A stretch of 34,592 bases of DNA from an archaeon (GTDB lineage Archaea > Nanobdellota > Nanobdellia > Pacearchaeales > GW2011-AR1): positions 1 through 34,592 of the forward strand of contig JABIDC010000006.1 in assembly GCA_018651925.1 (NCBI GenBank). The letters are read 5' to 3'. Shown piece by piece: positions 9,949-17,632 of this stretch. The position numbers and the translations under genes were made by a program. Numbering within the stretch: position 1 is the stretch's first letter; every line of letters starts with the position of its first letter. The notes beneath the pieces are model-generated. The model saw only the letters and a list, made by a program, of their open reading frames with translations. It was not told the DNA's origin and did no database searches.

Positions 9949-10476
9949 TTATAAAAGAACTTCGCAATCGTCAATGATTTCTAAAGTATCAATAACTTCA
10001 CATTGGTGTCCATTAATTACTGGCGCGATTTTTATTGAAGTTGGTTTTGTTTGAAAAGAAATTTTATTCATATCCAAGTAATATGTTGAACCAGAATTTT
10101 TTCCCGGGAGAACAACTTCATCATTTCTTTGATAATTGGTTAATTCTTCTAAATCGCTTCTTGGAGTAATTAACAATTCAATCGAATGCCCTTGACCCTC
10201 TGAACTAATTGAAATAAGTAATTCATCTAAATCAATATCTTTTCTTTCAATCGAGAAAACTGTTTCGTTTGCAGAACTATTGTAACAAGTGTATTTTGAA
10301 TTAATTTCCATTTTTCCAAAGTTTCCAAAACAAGATTCAGATTCTCCTGTCCTATCTTTTATCAATCCACTAATTGTTGCCCAAAGTATTCCCACTGTAA
10401 CAAAGACAAGTAGAACAATCAAAAGCATAGAAATAACTCCAGAAACTCCTTTTTTAGTTTTCATTTTAAATTTCAA
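9949..10476 (-). CDS. Archaeal pilin-like protein
   Basis: KTKKGVSGVISMLLIVLLVFVTVGILWA. Confidence 0.75.
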   Translation of the reverse strand: MKFKMKTKKGVSGVISMLLIVLLVFVTVGILWATISGLIKDRTGESESCFGNFGKMEINSKYTCYNSSANETVFSIERKDIDLDELLISISSEGQGHSIELLITPRSDLEELTNYQRNDEVVLPGKNSGSTYYLDMNKISFQTKPTSIKIAPVINGHQCEVIDTLEIIDDCEVLL

Positions 10477-10936
10477 ATTCTCTTACACCTTTACTTTCAG
10501 AACAAATATATGTCTTTTTTCCATCATCTGAATTCCCAATCAAAACTGGAATTATCTTAAAACTTTCTGCACCAGAAAGGTGGCTTGCGAGATTTCCTGA
10601 AAAAGTTTTCCCTTGTCCAAGCCCATTTGAAGGCCAATTTGTAACCAAATCTTCAATGTTTTTTGATTCATGGGTTCCGCCAATTATAGAATCAATTTCA
10701 ATTCGGTAGATTGGAACATTTCCATCATTCGAAAAATATAAATTTCCATTTTCATATTGGGCATTATAAGAGACTTTATCACAACTAAGTTTGATATTTT
10801 CTCCACTGAATTTAGTGACGCTTTCTTCAGTCATCCCTCTAACCCATAAAAAGATTATTAGTGCAATAGCAATAACAATAGCAATTAATAAAACGGTCGC
10901 AATAACTGGAGACAATCCTCTTTTTTTCTTATTCAT
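10466..10936 (-). CDS. Archaeal pilin (class III signal peptide)
   Basis: MNKKKRGLSPVIATVLLIAIVIAIALIIFLWV, typical archaeal type IV pilin N-terminus. Confidence 0.85.
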   Translation of the reverse strand: MNKKKRGLSPVIATVLLIAIVIAIALIIFLWVRGMTEESVTKFSGENIKLSCDKVSYNAQYENGNLYFSNDGNVPIYRIEIDSIIGGTHESKNIEDLVTNWPSNGLGQGKTFSGNLASHLSGAESFKIIPVLIGNSDDGKKTYICSESKGVREFEI

Positions 10937-10971
10937 ATTTTTATATTCCTTTTCTAGTTTTTAAATTTTAG

Positions 10972-11538
10972 CTAGCATGAAATTTTCTCTCTTATCTTTG
11001 AATCTCCGCAAGAGAGAACTTTGGACTTCCCATTAACTTCTTGCCATCTTAAAGGGATAATTTCAATTAATTCGATAGCATTTACAGCAGATGTTGGAAT
11101 TGAATATTGTATTGTGTCTGAAGTATATCCTGGATTGAAAGAATTTGTAGTCCCAGGGAATTTTGTTCCAGGCATTAGCCATTGCCCACCACCTATAATA
11201 TATGAACTCGCTCCTCCAGACAAATCAAATGTTGCAATAGTTTGTTCGGTGTCATTTGTTCCACGAATCAAAAAGCCCCCAACAGAAAATCTTCCATTAT
11301 TTTTCAAAGTAATATTTAATAAGATTTTTGATTCAGAGAGGATTGTTTCGCAATTTGCTTTTTCCAAAATAAGCGAAGTTCCATCATCACACCCGACATC
11401 TTCTTTTGGAATATAAGTTGTAGCCCAAGTATAAACAATTCCTCCCATTACTACTGCAAGTGAAATTAATAAAACATATCCAATCATTGCGCTTACCCCT
11501 CTATTATTTTTAATCTTTATTTCCTCCTGACACCACAT
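10972..11538 (-). CDS. Archaeal pilin-like protein; start uncertain (ATG at 11538, or AUU at 11514 behind a GGAGGA)
   Basis: KNNRGVSAMIGYVLLISLAVVMGGIVYTWAT; the supplied ORF start at 11607 lies deep inside the upstream gene. Confidence 0.75.
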   Translation of the reverse strand: MWCQEEIKIKNNRGVSAMIGYVLLISLAVVMGGIVYTWATTYIPKEDVGCDDGTSLILEKANCETILSESKILLNITLKNNGRFSVGGFLIRGTNDTEQTIATFDLSGGASSYIIGGGQWLMPGTKFPGTTNSFNPGYTSDTIQYSIPTSAVNAIELIEIIPLRWQEVNGKSKVLSCGDSKIREKISC

Positions 11539-12055
11539 AGTGTTCTTGGTCAACCTCTTGAGAAAGGACAAAATAAAAATTCTCTCCTTCTCGAAGTTCA
11601 AACTCATAATTTAAATCACTTGTATTTATTTTAACCTTTTGGTTTGCAGATAAACCTGGAAAATCTGCTTCAATATAATCATCTTGAGGAATATCAATTG
11701 TAACTGGTGCAGCATCTCCAATTTTAAGAGACACCTCTTCCTCAATGAATTCATGATATCCCCCAAAGGTTATGTCTGTTTCATTTCCAAAAATAAAATA
11801 GAGCCTTTCAATGTCGCTATAGTCAATATATTCTTCAATGAATAAACTCATCAGATCGTGCATTTCCGTGTTGTCGAAATTTTGTGCGGTACCATATTCC
11901 AAAAGGCTTGCACTTTCAATTTCTAACTCTTCTCCCAATTTATAAATTTCAATAGGGTTTATTTTTTTAGAATAATTTGAAACAGTAAGTAGTGCCGCAA
12001 CAAGAGAAATTATAATCACTGAAGCAATTAAATACATCTGACCTCTATTATTCAT
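11510..12055 (-). CDS. Pilin-like membrane protein
   Basis: MNNRGQMYLIASVIIISLVAALLTVSNYSKK. Confidence 0.65.
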   Translation of the reverse strand: MNNRGQMYLIASVIIISLVAALLTVSNYSKKINPIEIYKLGEELEIESASLLEYGTAQNFDNTEMHDLMSLFIEEYIDYSDIERLYFIFGNETDITFGGYHEFIEEEVSLKIGDAAPVTIDIPQDDYIEADFPGLSANQKVKINTSDLNYEFELREGENFYFVLSQEVDQEHYVVSGGNKD

Positions 12056-12095
12056 AGTTAATCAAAATAAAAGTAATTTATTAATGTTATTAAAA

Positions 12096-12121
12096 ATTAA
12101 GTGTGACTCCGGAATCTGCTT
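12096..12121. repeat. Duplicated SRP RNA 3' end (attaagtgtgactccggaatctgctt)
   Basis: Imperfect copy of 12165-12191, 69 bp away. Confidence 0.85.
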
Positions 12122-12123
12122 AG

Positions 12124-12149
12124 TGCGAAGTGATTGTGTTCGACGAGCA
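12124..12149. repeat. Dispersed 26-bp GC-rich repeat, copy 1 (tgcgaagtgattgtgttcgacgagca)
   Basis: 22/26 identical to 18285-18310. Confidence 0.8.
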
Positions 12150-12164
12150 ATCAGCTGATTTTAG

Positions 12165-12191
12165 ATTAAGTGTAGACCCAGGAATCAGCTT
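12165..12191. repeat. 3' end of SRP RNA, original copy of an imperfect direct repeat (attaagtgtagacccaggaatcagctt)
   Basis: About 23/26 identical with one gap to 12096-12121. Confidence 0.85.
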
Positions 12192-12434
12192 CCAAGTTTG
12201 CTAAAAAGCAACCCCTATTTCTTCTCGGTTCTGCGACCTGCTAAGCATCTTAACATTTGTTTAGGGCTGCTTGGATTCCTCCACCTGACCCGATTCGCAA
12301 ATACAAGATCAAAACAGACAAAACGTCAACGTCAAAATAAAGACTCTTTAACGCGCTCTTGACCAATTCCCTTGCAGTTTGCCTAAAGTCCGTTTGCAAA
12401 TAGCGGAGGACTAACCCGCCAACCTAGTCTACAA
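12170..12434 (-). ncRNA. Signal recognition particle (SRP/7S) RNA
   Basis: Minus-strand GGGTCAGGTGGAGGAATCCAAGCAGCC matches the conserved SRP S-domain helix 8 (GUCAGG..GGAA..AAGCAGCC); terminal helix gtagactagg (5') with cctgggtctac (3'); noncoding, GC-richer than surroundings. Confidence 0.88.
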
Positions 12435-12456
12435 AAATAGGTGATTTTGAGGGTAT

Positions 12457-13026
12457 TTAAGATTTTCCTTCAGTGCTTTTTGAGGTCGTCCGAGCGGCGT
12501 TATTTTTGAAATCACGGGATAAAATGAATGCAATGATAAATAATAAAACAAACACAATTGTAAGCCCAAAAGTGTGCGAACCATCATTTATCGCAGAACC
12601 AGTAATTTTTGCAAATTTTCCCTCCCCCTGGATGATTTTGATATTTAACCAAATCCCCACGCCTGCAGGATTCTTTTTTGTTTTGTATAATAGAATTCCA
12701 TGATAATTTCCATCTTTCTCTCCTGAAATGCAAATTTTAATCTTTTCGCTACCAAAGATTTCTTTGTTTTTGGGGTAATCAATCTTTAAATCTAGATCTG
12801 AGGATTCTAATTTGTGGTTTAAGAAAGTCCTATCCATGATTCCTTTTTCTGCCCATCTATCTTCTCCCAAAATTATGCTTTTTGAATCGGTAAAGATTGT
12901 GAGAGTTTTACAAATATTCTCATTTTCAAGGCCCTCAAAATTAAGTTGAGAAGGAGAAGCTTTTAATTCAAGAGAAGAGGAAAAACTAATTAAAAAAATA
13001 AAAAATAAAAAAATAAAAACTTTCAT
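12457..13026 (-). CDS. Secreted/membrane-anchored protein with signal peptide and C-terminal TM
   Basis: MKVFIFLFFIFLISFSSS; C-terminal FGLTIVFVLLFIIAFIL followed by basic residues. Confidence 0.7.
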   Translation of the reverse strand: MKVFIFLFFIFLISFSSSLELKASPSQLNFEGLENENICKTLTIFTDSKSIILGEDRWAEKGIMDRTFLNHKLESSDLDLKIDYPKNKEIFGSEKIKICISGEKDGNYHGILLYKTKKNPAGVGIWLNIKIIQGEGKFAKITGSAINDGSHTFGLTIVFVLLFIIAFILSRDFKNNAARTTSKSTEGKS

Positions 13027-13027
13027 T

Positions 13028-13504
13028 TTAAATTTCCATTGCCCAAAAAATTACTTCTGCTTCATGGTTCATTTGTTCTTCTTCGATTTCCCCAATATAG
13101 TTTGTCAAATCAAGATATAAGTAGAGATTCTCTTCTCTCGCAACTCCAATTGTTGCAGGCCTTAATATCTCAAAATCAAAAAAACCAACTCTTGTTAAAG
13201 GGTCATCAAGAATTTCCCTAAACGAAAGGTAACTAAAGATTTCTTCAGAAGAATTTGCCAATTCCGGGGTAATTAAAATATCTGTGGTGCCAGTATTTGA
13301 AATATCTGCAGATTGTCTTTCTGAAATGTATCCTTTTGCAATATCTCCAAAGGCTATTCTATCTGGCACATTGATTCCAACACTAGATTCAAAAATATTT
13401 GCTTCAACAGTCATAACGTCACTGGAATTATCTGCGGCAGTTGCAAATCCCATGAAAACGAAAACAAATCCGAAAGCAAGTAAAGTTAATGTTAATTTTC
13501 TCAT
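13028..13504 (-). CDS. Secreted protein with signal peptide
   Basis: MRKLTLTLLAFGFVFVFMGFATAADNSS; strong ribosome-binding site (aaaggagg) upstream. Confidence 0.7.
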   Translation of the reverse strand: MRKLTLTLLAFGFVFVFMGFATAADNSSDVMTVEANIFESSVGINVPDRIAFGDIAKGYISERQSADISNTGTTDILITPELANSSEEIFSYLSFREILDDPLTRVGFFDFEILRPATIGVAREENLYLYLDLTNYIGEIEEEQMNHEAEVIFWAMEI

Positions 13505-13530
13505 TTTATCCTCCTTTTATTTATTTTAAT

Positions 13531-13560
13531 TCTGCCGGCAGAAAAGAGCTCCTAAGGAGC
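13531..13560. promoter_or_regulatory. Two adjacent palindromes in the leader of the 13028-13504 gene (TCTGCCGGCAGA and GCTCCTAAGGAGC)
   Basis: Perfect 12-bp palindrome 13531-13542; perfect 6-bp arms around one base 13548-13560. Confidence 0.55.
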
Positions 13561-13689
13561 CCCACTGCAATAAATTTAATTAAATCTTTTTTAAAATAAT
13601 TAGTCTTTATTTTGGATAATCTTTATGAATAATTTACAATAAACTTTCTTCTTTGCCTTTTTTTAAGATTAAAGACTATTAATTCTATT

Positions 13690-14448
13690 TTAATAGTTTT
13701 GAAACAAAACAAGGAAATTTTCAGAATCTCTCAAAAACAAAGTATCTCCAGATTTTGTCCAAACATAATTCTCTTCTTCCCAAATAAAATCTCCCTCTGT
13801 ATTTACCACTATCGAAACTTTTTGTTTTTCTTTCAAAACAAAATTAGGAAAAATAAATTTTTTTCTCCCCTCATCTTTAATTTCCCAATTAGTTAGATCA
13901 CAATCAAAATAGCAAGTATTTTCTAAAACTATTTTCTCGGAGAGATAATCAAATTTGTTTATCTTTATGCAATTGGCACATTGATCTCTTGATTTTTCAC
14001 ACAAATTTAAATCACAATTTTCCCAAGAATCATAAAATAACAATGAATCTTTGTCCTTGCCAGAGGGAAAATAAGGATTTGCAAATCCTTTTTGGATGAT
14101 TTCAAGGTTCACATTTTTTTCTCCTAAAAAAACATATGCAAGAGTGCGTCCATATCTGTCCTCCCTCGATTTACCAAACTTTAAACTAATCGTCTTGTTG
14201 AGTATTTGCTCTTCTAAAAATTCTTTCGCTTCTGTAAAATATTTTTCTCCTTTTTCCGGAGTATTGATGCCTAACAATCTAATTGTTATGTTTTCCATAA
14301 TAATTGTGTCTCCATCAATTATCCTCTTAACAATTCCGATTTCCCTTTCTTCATTAAGATATTCTTCAAGTTGTGAATCCAAGAAAGGATAATTAATGAG
14401 TATGAGGATACCAAGCAATAAAATCAAAAAATAAATCTCTTTTTCCAT
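13690..14448 (-). CDS. Membrane-anchored/secreted staphylococcal nuclease-like (SNase) domain fused to a lamin-tail-like (LTD) domain
   Basis: VKRIIDGDTIIMENITIRLLGINTPEKGE...EDRYGRTLAYVFLGEKNVNLEIIQKGFANPY; C-terminal CDLTNWEIKDEGRKKFIFPNFVLKEKQKVSIV is LTD-like; N-terminal TM. Confidence 0.85.
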   Translation of the reverse strand: MEKEIYFLILLLGILILINYPFLDSQLEEYLNEEREIGIVKRIIDGDTIIMENITIRLLGINTPEKGEKYFTEAKEFLEEQILNKTISLKFGKSREDRYGRTLAYVFLGEKNVNLEIIQKGFANPYFPSGKDKDSLLFYDSWENCDLNLCEKSRDQCANCIKINKFDYLSEKIVLENTCYFDCDLTNWEIKDEGRKKFIFPNFVLKEKQKVSIVVNTEGDFIWEEENYVWTKSGDTLFLRDSENFLVLFQNY

Positions 14449-14635
14449 AATTTAATGTAGTTATTTGTTTTAAGATTTATATGCTATTTTTAGGATAAAT
14501 TTTTTCATTTAAGCATCAATTTTGCTTTTTAGTCCTATATAGTTACCATGTTTTGTTACCTTAAGTTGGGATGCTATTGAAATCAATTTTTGAGTGAAAA
14601 TGAATCTATATATACTATTTTGAGTTCAAGATATC

Positions 14636-14776
14636 ATGCAATTAATAACACAGCTCCGAGAAGAATTGTATGCAGTGGCAAAGCGGAAACTTGTTTTAGA
14701 AGAAGAGATGAAAACCATGAATTTTTATCTTTCTACCCTAAAAAAAGAGCTAGATTTTAGGATGCCTGCTGCGTAA
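14636..14776 (+). CDS. Small ORF, 46 aa (MQLITQLREELYAVAKRKLVLEEEMKTMNFYLSTLKKELDFRMPAA)
   Basis: TATA-like tatatata about 25-30 nt upstream, hairpin plus T-run downstream; charged helical composition; not in supplied ORF track. Confidence 0.5.
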   Translation: MQLITQLREELYAVAKRKLVLEEEMKTMNFYLSTLKKELDFRMPAA

Positions 14777-14798
14777 AACAATATTTTTTAACATAGGG

Positions 14799-14816
14799 TC
14801 CAAGGTTCGCCTTGGA
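14799..14816 (+). terminator. Stem-loop tccaagg-ttcg-ccttgga followed by T-rich tract
   Basis: Perfect 7-bp stem with TTCG tetraloop, then atcttttttctttttt. Confidence 0.6.
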
Positions 14817-14873
14817 ATCTTTTTTCTTTTTTAATGAGAAAAGTTTTATAAAAACAATCAGTTTCCTTTAGAG

Positions 14874-15095
14874 ATGGAAGTGAATAAAGAAAATCTTGAA
14901 GATGCGCTTAATGATGGCCAACAACCTCAAATTTCAAAAGAAGAGGAAATTGGTTACCATAAAGGATCTCTAAGCACACTAATCAATGAACGAAATGAAT
15001 TGATTAAGATGGCTCAAGTTGTAGAATCTTTAATGCAGGCCCATATGAAAAGATTAGAGGAGCTTGGAGTAAAAATTCAACAACAAAAGAAGTAA
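14874..15095 (+). CDS. Small coiled-coil hypothetical protein, 73 aa
   Basis: Complete ORF with charged helical composition. Confidence 0.6.
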   Translation: MEVNKENLEDALNDGQQPQISKEEEIGYHKGSLSTLINERNELIKMAQVVESLMQAHMKRLEELGVKIQQQKK

Positions 15096-15218
15096 TTCAG
15101 TAAATTAAATCAATTAAGATTGATTTAATTTAGTTAGAAATTTTCTAAAATAAAATTTATGACAAGCTTTTTAAGTAATAATTCTATTAAAAATTTAGTA
15201 AAGAGTTCTCTTTATTAT

Positions 15219-15302
15219 GCGAGGGTGCTGGAGTGGTCAAACAGGCAGGACTTAAGATCCTGTGACTTTATGTCTACGCAGGTTCGAACCCTGTCCCTCG
15301 CA
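15219..15302 (+). tRNA. tRNA-Leu (anticodon UAA)
   Basis: Acceptor GCGAGGG/CCCTCGC, D-arm GGAGTGGTCAAACAGG, anticodon loop CTTAAGA in stem cagga/tcctg, long variable arm, T-arm GGTTCGAACCC. Confidence 0.96.
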
Positions 15303-15303
15303 T
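15285..15303. repeat. tRNA-Leu 3' end (cgaaccctgtccctcgcat), copy within the tRNA gene
   Basis: Identical to 15386-15404. Confidence 0.95.
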
Positions 15304-15385
15304 TTGTTTTTTGTTCGAACTTTAGTTTAGTGCTTGAATTCATTCAAGTGATAGGTTAGAATCTTTCTGTAAGAAAGTTTTAGCC

Positions 15386-15404
15386 CGAACCCTGTCCCTC
15401 GCAT
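15386..15404. repeat. Duplicated tRNA-Leu 3' end (cgaaccctgtccctcgcat), downstream copy
   Basis: 19/19 identical to 15285-15303, 101 bp downstream. Confidence 0.95.
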
Positions 15405-15460
15405 CTAATTTTCAACTCATTCTTAAACATATTTATTAATTGTTTTTTCTCAAGCGTTTT

Positions 15461-15838
15461 ATGGAGGAATGGAAAAAAGAAGCAGCTAGAGATTTAGTTG
15501 CTCTTGGAAGCATACCCTTTTATTTTTTAGTCATGGCACGATCACTGGTCGGAAATCATTATCTATTTTTATTTCAAACATTAATTGCATTAGGAATTCT
15601 CCATGCAATTGGAATAAAATTGGATTTTAATAGGCATTTATCTAGAATTCTTATTCTGGTGGTTTTTACAATAATCTTTTATCACCAATTAGTTTTTTCG
15701 ATATTCGCAATTATTGTAGGTTTCTTAATGTTGGGAAGTTTATTTTATTTAAAAGAATCTTTTAAGAAAATTGGCTTAGGATTAATAATTGGGATCTTGG
15801 CTAGTTTTGGGAGTTATTTTTTAGCAGGATTAATTTAA
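15461..15838 (+). CDS. Small multi-pass membrane protein
   Basis: Several hydrophobic segments; ATG at 15461 (MEEWKKEAARDL) preferred over the TTG at 15440. Confidence 0.65.
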   Translation: MEEWKKEAARDLVALGSIPFYFLVMARSLVGNHYLFLFQTLIALGILHAIGIKLDFNRHLSRILILVVFTIIFYHQLVFSIFAIIVGFLMLGSLFYLKESFKKIGLGLIIGILASFGSYFLAGLI

Positions 15839-15881
15839 CCTTCCACAAAATCTTTATTAACTACTTTTCTTTAATTCAATT

Positions 15882-17567
15882 ATGAAACAAGAGGTAATTT
15901 CAATTCTAGAAAATTCTTTAAAAAAACAAAAATTAAAGATTTCAAAACAAGAAATAGAAAAATTTGTAGAGGTTCCCCCAAGTTCGGATTTAGGAGATTA
16001 TGCTTTTCCTTGTTTTTTTTTAGCAGAGAAGATGAAAATTTCTCCTCATCAAATTGCAATAAAGATTAGAGAAACAATAAAATATAAAGAAACAGATTTT
16101 GAAGACATAACAACAAACGGGCCATATATTAATTTCTTTTTCAATAGAAAAAATCTTGCAAGAAAAGTTGTTTTTGAAGCAATAACCCGAAAGGATAAAT
16201 ATGGGATGGGAAAAGTTGGAAAAAATAAAAAAGTGGTAGTTGAATTTTCTTCGCCAAATATCGCAAAACCTTTTGGAATTGGGCACCTCCGTTCAACAAT
16301 AATTGGGAATTCAATTGCAAACTTATGTGAATTTCAAGGATTTAAATCTGTAAAACTTAATTATCTTGGAGATTGGGGAACTCAGTTTGGAAAAATAATT
16401 TTGGGATTTACTAAATTTGGAAGCGAAAAAAAATTAGAAAAAGACCCAATTGGCCATATGTTAGAATTATATGTAAAAATTAGTAAAGATAAAAAATACG
16501 ATGAAGAGGCAAGGGAGTGGTTTAAAAAATTAGAAGAAGGAGATCAAAAAGCAGTTGTTCTTTGGAGAGTATTCCGGGAGTTAAGTTTGAAAGAATTTGA
16601 ATCCCTTTATAAAAAAATGGGAATAGTATTTGATGTTTATTCTGGAGAGTCAGATTATCAAAAACAAATGAAAGAAGTTGTAAAAATTTTGAAAGAAAAA
16701 AAATTATTAAAAGAATCAGAAGGAGCATTGGTTGTGGATTTAAACGAGTATAATCTCGGAGTGGCATTAATTCAAAAATCGGATGGAGCAACACTTTACA
16801 TGACGAGAGATTTAGCCGCCGCAATTGATAGACAAAAGAAATACAAGTTTGTAAAAATGGTTTATGAAGTTGGGCAAGAGCAAAAACTTCATTTTAAACA
16901 ATTATTTAAAATATTAGAGTTAATGGGATATTCTTGGGCGAAAAATTGTGTTCATGTTGAACATGGGCTTTATTTAGATAAGGATAAAAAGAAATTTGCA
17001 ACAAGAAAAGGAAAAACAATTTTAATGAAGGAAGTTTTGGACAAAACAATTTCCCTTGCAAAGAAAGAAATTCAAAAAAGAACCAAACTCAATAAAGGGG
17101 AATTAGAAAAAAGAGCATTAAAAATAGCAATCGCTTCAATTTTTTACGGAGATCTAAAAAATAATCGGAAAAATAATGTTGTTTTTGATTTGAAAAGATT
17201 TGTTTCCTTTGAGGGAGATACTGGACCATATGTCCTATACAGTTATGCAAGGGCGAGCTCAATTATTAGAAAAGATATCCCAACAAAGAAATTTGAAGTC
17301 TCCGAATTATTTGATCAAGAAATTGATTTGGTTACAAGATTATTGAATTTCGAAAAAGTTGCATTCGATGCACATACTTCATTAAACCCTTCATTGATTG
17401 CAAATTACTCTTATCAGCTAGCAAAATCATTTAATGAGTTTTATCATTCTTGTCCAGTAATTGGTTCAGAAGAAATTGCATTTCGTCTTGCATTAGTCGA
17501 GGCCTTCAGAATTGTTTTAAGAAATTCTTTAAAATTATTAGGAATAAATGTTTTGGAAGAAATGTAA
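15882..17567 (+). CDS. argS: Arginyl-tRNA synthetase
   Basis: VEFSSPNIAKPFGIGHLRSTIIGNSIANL (HIGH region), LNYLGDWGTQFG, YLDKDKKKFATRKGKTILM, FVSFEGDTGPYVLYSYARASSI. Confidence 0.97.
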   Translation: MKQEVISILENSLKKQKLKISKQEIEKFVEVPPSSDLGDYAFPCFFLAEKMKISPHQIAIKIRETIKYKETDFEDITTNGPYINFFFNRKNLARKVVFEAITRKDKYGMGKVGKNKKVVVEFSSPNIAKPFGIGHLRSTIIGNSIANLCEFQGFKSVKLNYLGDWGTQFGKIILGFTKFGSEKKLEKDPIGHMLELYVKISKDKKYDEEAREWFKKLEEGDQKAVVLWRVFRELSLKEFESLYKKMGIVFDVYSGESDYQKQMKEVVKILKEKKLLKESEGALVVDLNEYNLGVALIQKSDGATLYMTRDLAAAIDRQKKYKFVKMVYEVGQEQKLHFKQLFKILELMGYSWAKNCVHVEHGLYLDKDKKKFATRKGKTILMKEVLDKTISLAKKEIQKRTKLNKGELEKRALKIAIASIFYGDLKNNRKNNVVFDLKRFVSFEGDTGPYVLYSYARASSIIRKDIPTKKFEVSELFDQEIDLVTRLLNFEKVAFDAHTSLNPSLIANYSYQLAKSFNEFYHSCPVIGSEEIAFRLALVEAFRIVLRNSLKLLGINVLEEM

Positions 17568-17632
17568 TTTCGCGGAAATTATTTAAAAGCTTTTTTCTTA
17601 ATAAAAATATATAATCAAAAGGGGGTTATTAA

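Noticed and set aside
15159-15359. 66-aa ORF overlapping tRNA-Leu
   Set aside because: It covers the tRNA gene itself; spurious.
12096-15404. A common element in the SRP and tRNA-Leu inserts
   Set aside because: Comparing the 43-bp and 82-bp inserts by eye showed no convincing shared sequence, only unrelated short palindromes; kept only as a hypothesis in findings.
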